In this document: in pieces, positions 63,664 to 64,000 of the stretch | Layout: every line of letters starts with the position of its first letter | Position numbering within the stretch: position 1 is the stretch's first letter | DNA from: Pseudomonas putida S13.1.2 | GTDB lineage: Bacteria > Pseudomonadota > Gammaproteobacteria > Pseudomonadales > Pseudomonadaceae | Length of the DNA stretch: 64,000 nt | Reading direction: 5' to 3' | Assembly (NCBI RefSeq): GCF_000498395.2 | Contig: NZ_CP010979.1 | Span: 1,178,001 to 1,242,000, forward strand | The notes under the pieces: generated by a model | Told to the model about the DNA's origin: nothing | Databases searched by the model: none | Seen by the model: the letters and a program-made list of their open reading frames with translations, nothing else | Position numbers and translations under genes: made by a program

Positions 63664-64000
63664 ACCTCTCGCGCCTGTTCATCCTGCGGCCGGTCGCTAC
63701 CACGCTGAGCATGCTGGCCATCGTCCTGGCCGGCCTGATCGCTTACAAGCTGCTGCCGGTCTCCGCTCTACCGCAGGTAGATTACCCAACCATCCGCGTC
63801 ATGACCCTGTACCCCGGCGCTAGCCCGGAGGTCATGACCAGCGCTGTCACCGCACCCCTGGAGCGCCAGTTCGGCCAGATGCCCGGCCTGGAGCAAATGG
63901 CTTCGACCAGTTCCGGTGGTGCCTCGGTGCTGACCCTGCGCTTCAACCTCGACATGAACATGGACGTTGCCGAGCAGCAGGTGCAGGCTGCGATCAACGC
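63660..64000 (+). CDS. mdtB: RND efflux pump permease (MdtB-like), 5' part
   Basis: The first 113 codons are in the window and the frame runs off the right edge. [20 protein letters not shown], then [12 protein letters not shown] and [20 protein letters not shown] are the RND transporter N-terminus (first helix and porter domain start). It is coupled by ATGA to the adaptor gene. MdtBC-type pumps export bile salts, novobiocin and similar drugs. Confidence 0.92.
   Translation, partial: MNLSRLFILRPVATTLSMLAIVLAGLIAYKLLPVSALPQVDYPTIRVMTLYPGASPEVMTSAVTAPLERQFGQMPGLEQMASTSSGGASVLTLRFNLDMNMDVAEQQVQAAIN

Overview
The window is GC-rich with compact operons, 15 paired REP hairpins, one lone unit and one small hairpin, in the sequence types typical of the Pseudomonas putida group (a GCGGG(T/C)…CCCGCTCCCACAG type, a CGCCGGCAAGCCAGCTCCCACAG type and a GTAGGAGCGGCCTTGTGTCGCG type). 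Its gene content and order (argC2, an iorAB-like molybdenum hydroxylase, an OsmC-YcaO fusion, a galactarate cluster, a D-lysine cluster, tpx, mdtAB) match my recollection of one region of the P. putida KT2440 chromosome, read in the opposite direction. The species call is inference from recall. No rRNA, tRNA, CRISPR array, insertion sequence or prophage was seen.

Layout. 1-1.2 kb: end of a flavin monooxygenase and an Rrf2 regulator. 1.2-6.7 kb: a divergent AraC regulator, an AhpD-like protein, and an acyl-CoA-dehydrogenase-like flavoenzyme coupled to a complete NitT/TauT-type ABC importer, probably a scavenging pathway. 7-17.9 kb: housekeeping and accessory genes (DUF3077 protein, GNAT, ArgC, two LysR regulators, tautomerase, SDR, SH3/coiled-coil membrane protein, VOC protein, BCCT transporter, LysE exporter). 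18-24.2 kb: periplasmic binding protein, XdhC, and a three-subunit molybdenum hydroxylase (2Fe-2S, Moco, tri-haem cytochrome c), divergent from an OsmC-YcaO fusion (24.5-26.7 kb) and a methyltransferase.

27.7-32.7 kb is the most unusual part. It holds a VasX/BTH_I2691-like predicted type VI secretion pore-forming effector followed by a membrane DUF6708-like gene. The same pair then recurs, but the second effector has shrunk to a 63-codon in-frame fusion of the effector's extreme N and C termini. The two DUF6708-like genes share a nearly identical block with a sharp edge. I read this as a tandem effector-partner duplication with internal deletion and gene conversion.

33-42.2 kb: small lipoprotein, DUF2231 protein with PQQ-type sugar dehydrogenase, a duplicated-domain periplasmic protein, DMT transporter, YeeE/YedE sulfur transporter, quinone oxidoreductase, LysR regulators and small membrane or secreted proteins. 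42.3-49.1 kb: galactarate/glucarate catabolism (FadR-type regulator, dioxovalerate dehydrogenase, GarD, MFS transporter, KdgD) with a perfect 19-bp palindrome upstream of kdgD and a matching half-site upstream of the regulator. 49.5-58.7 kb: D-lysine catabolism and transport (amidotransferase, ABC importer, AmaD-like oxidase, RpiR regulator, DpkA, AmaC) with nested TGTCA/TGACA repeats between rpiR and dpkA. 58.9-64 kb: an orphan Rhs-core protein with an unrecognised C-terminal domain, a serine/threonine-type transporter, tpx, and the start of an mdtAB RND efflux operon that runs off the right edge.
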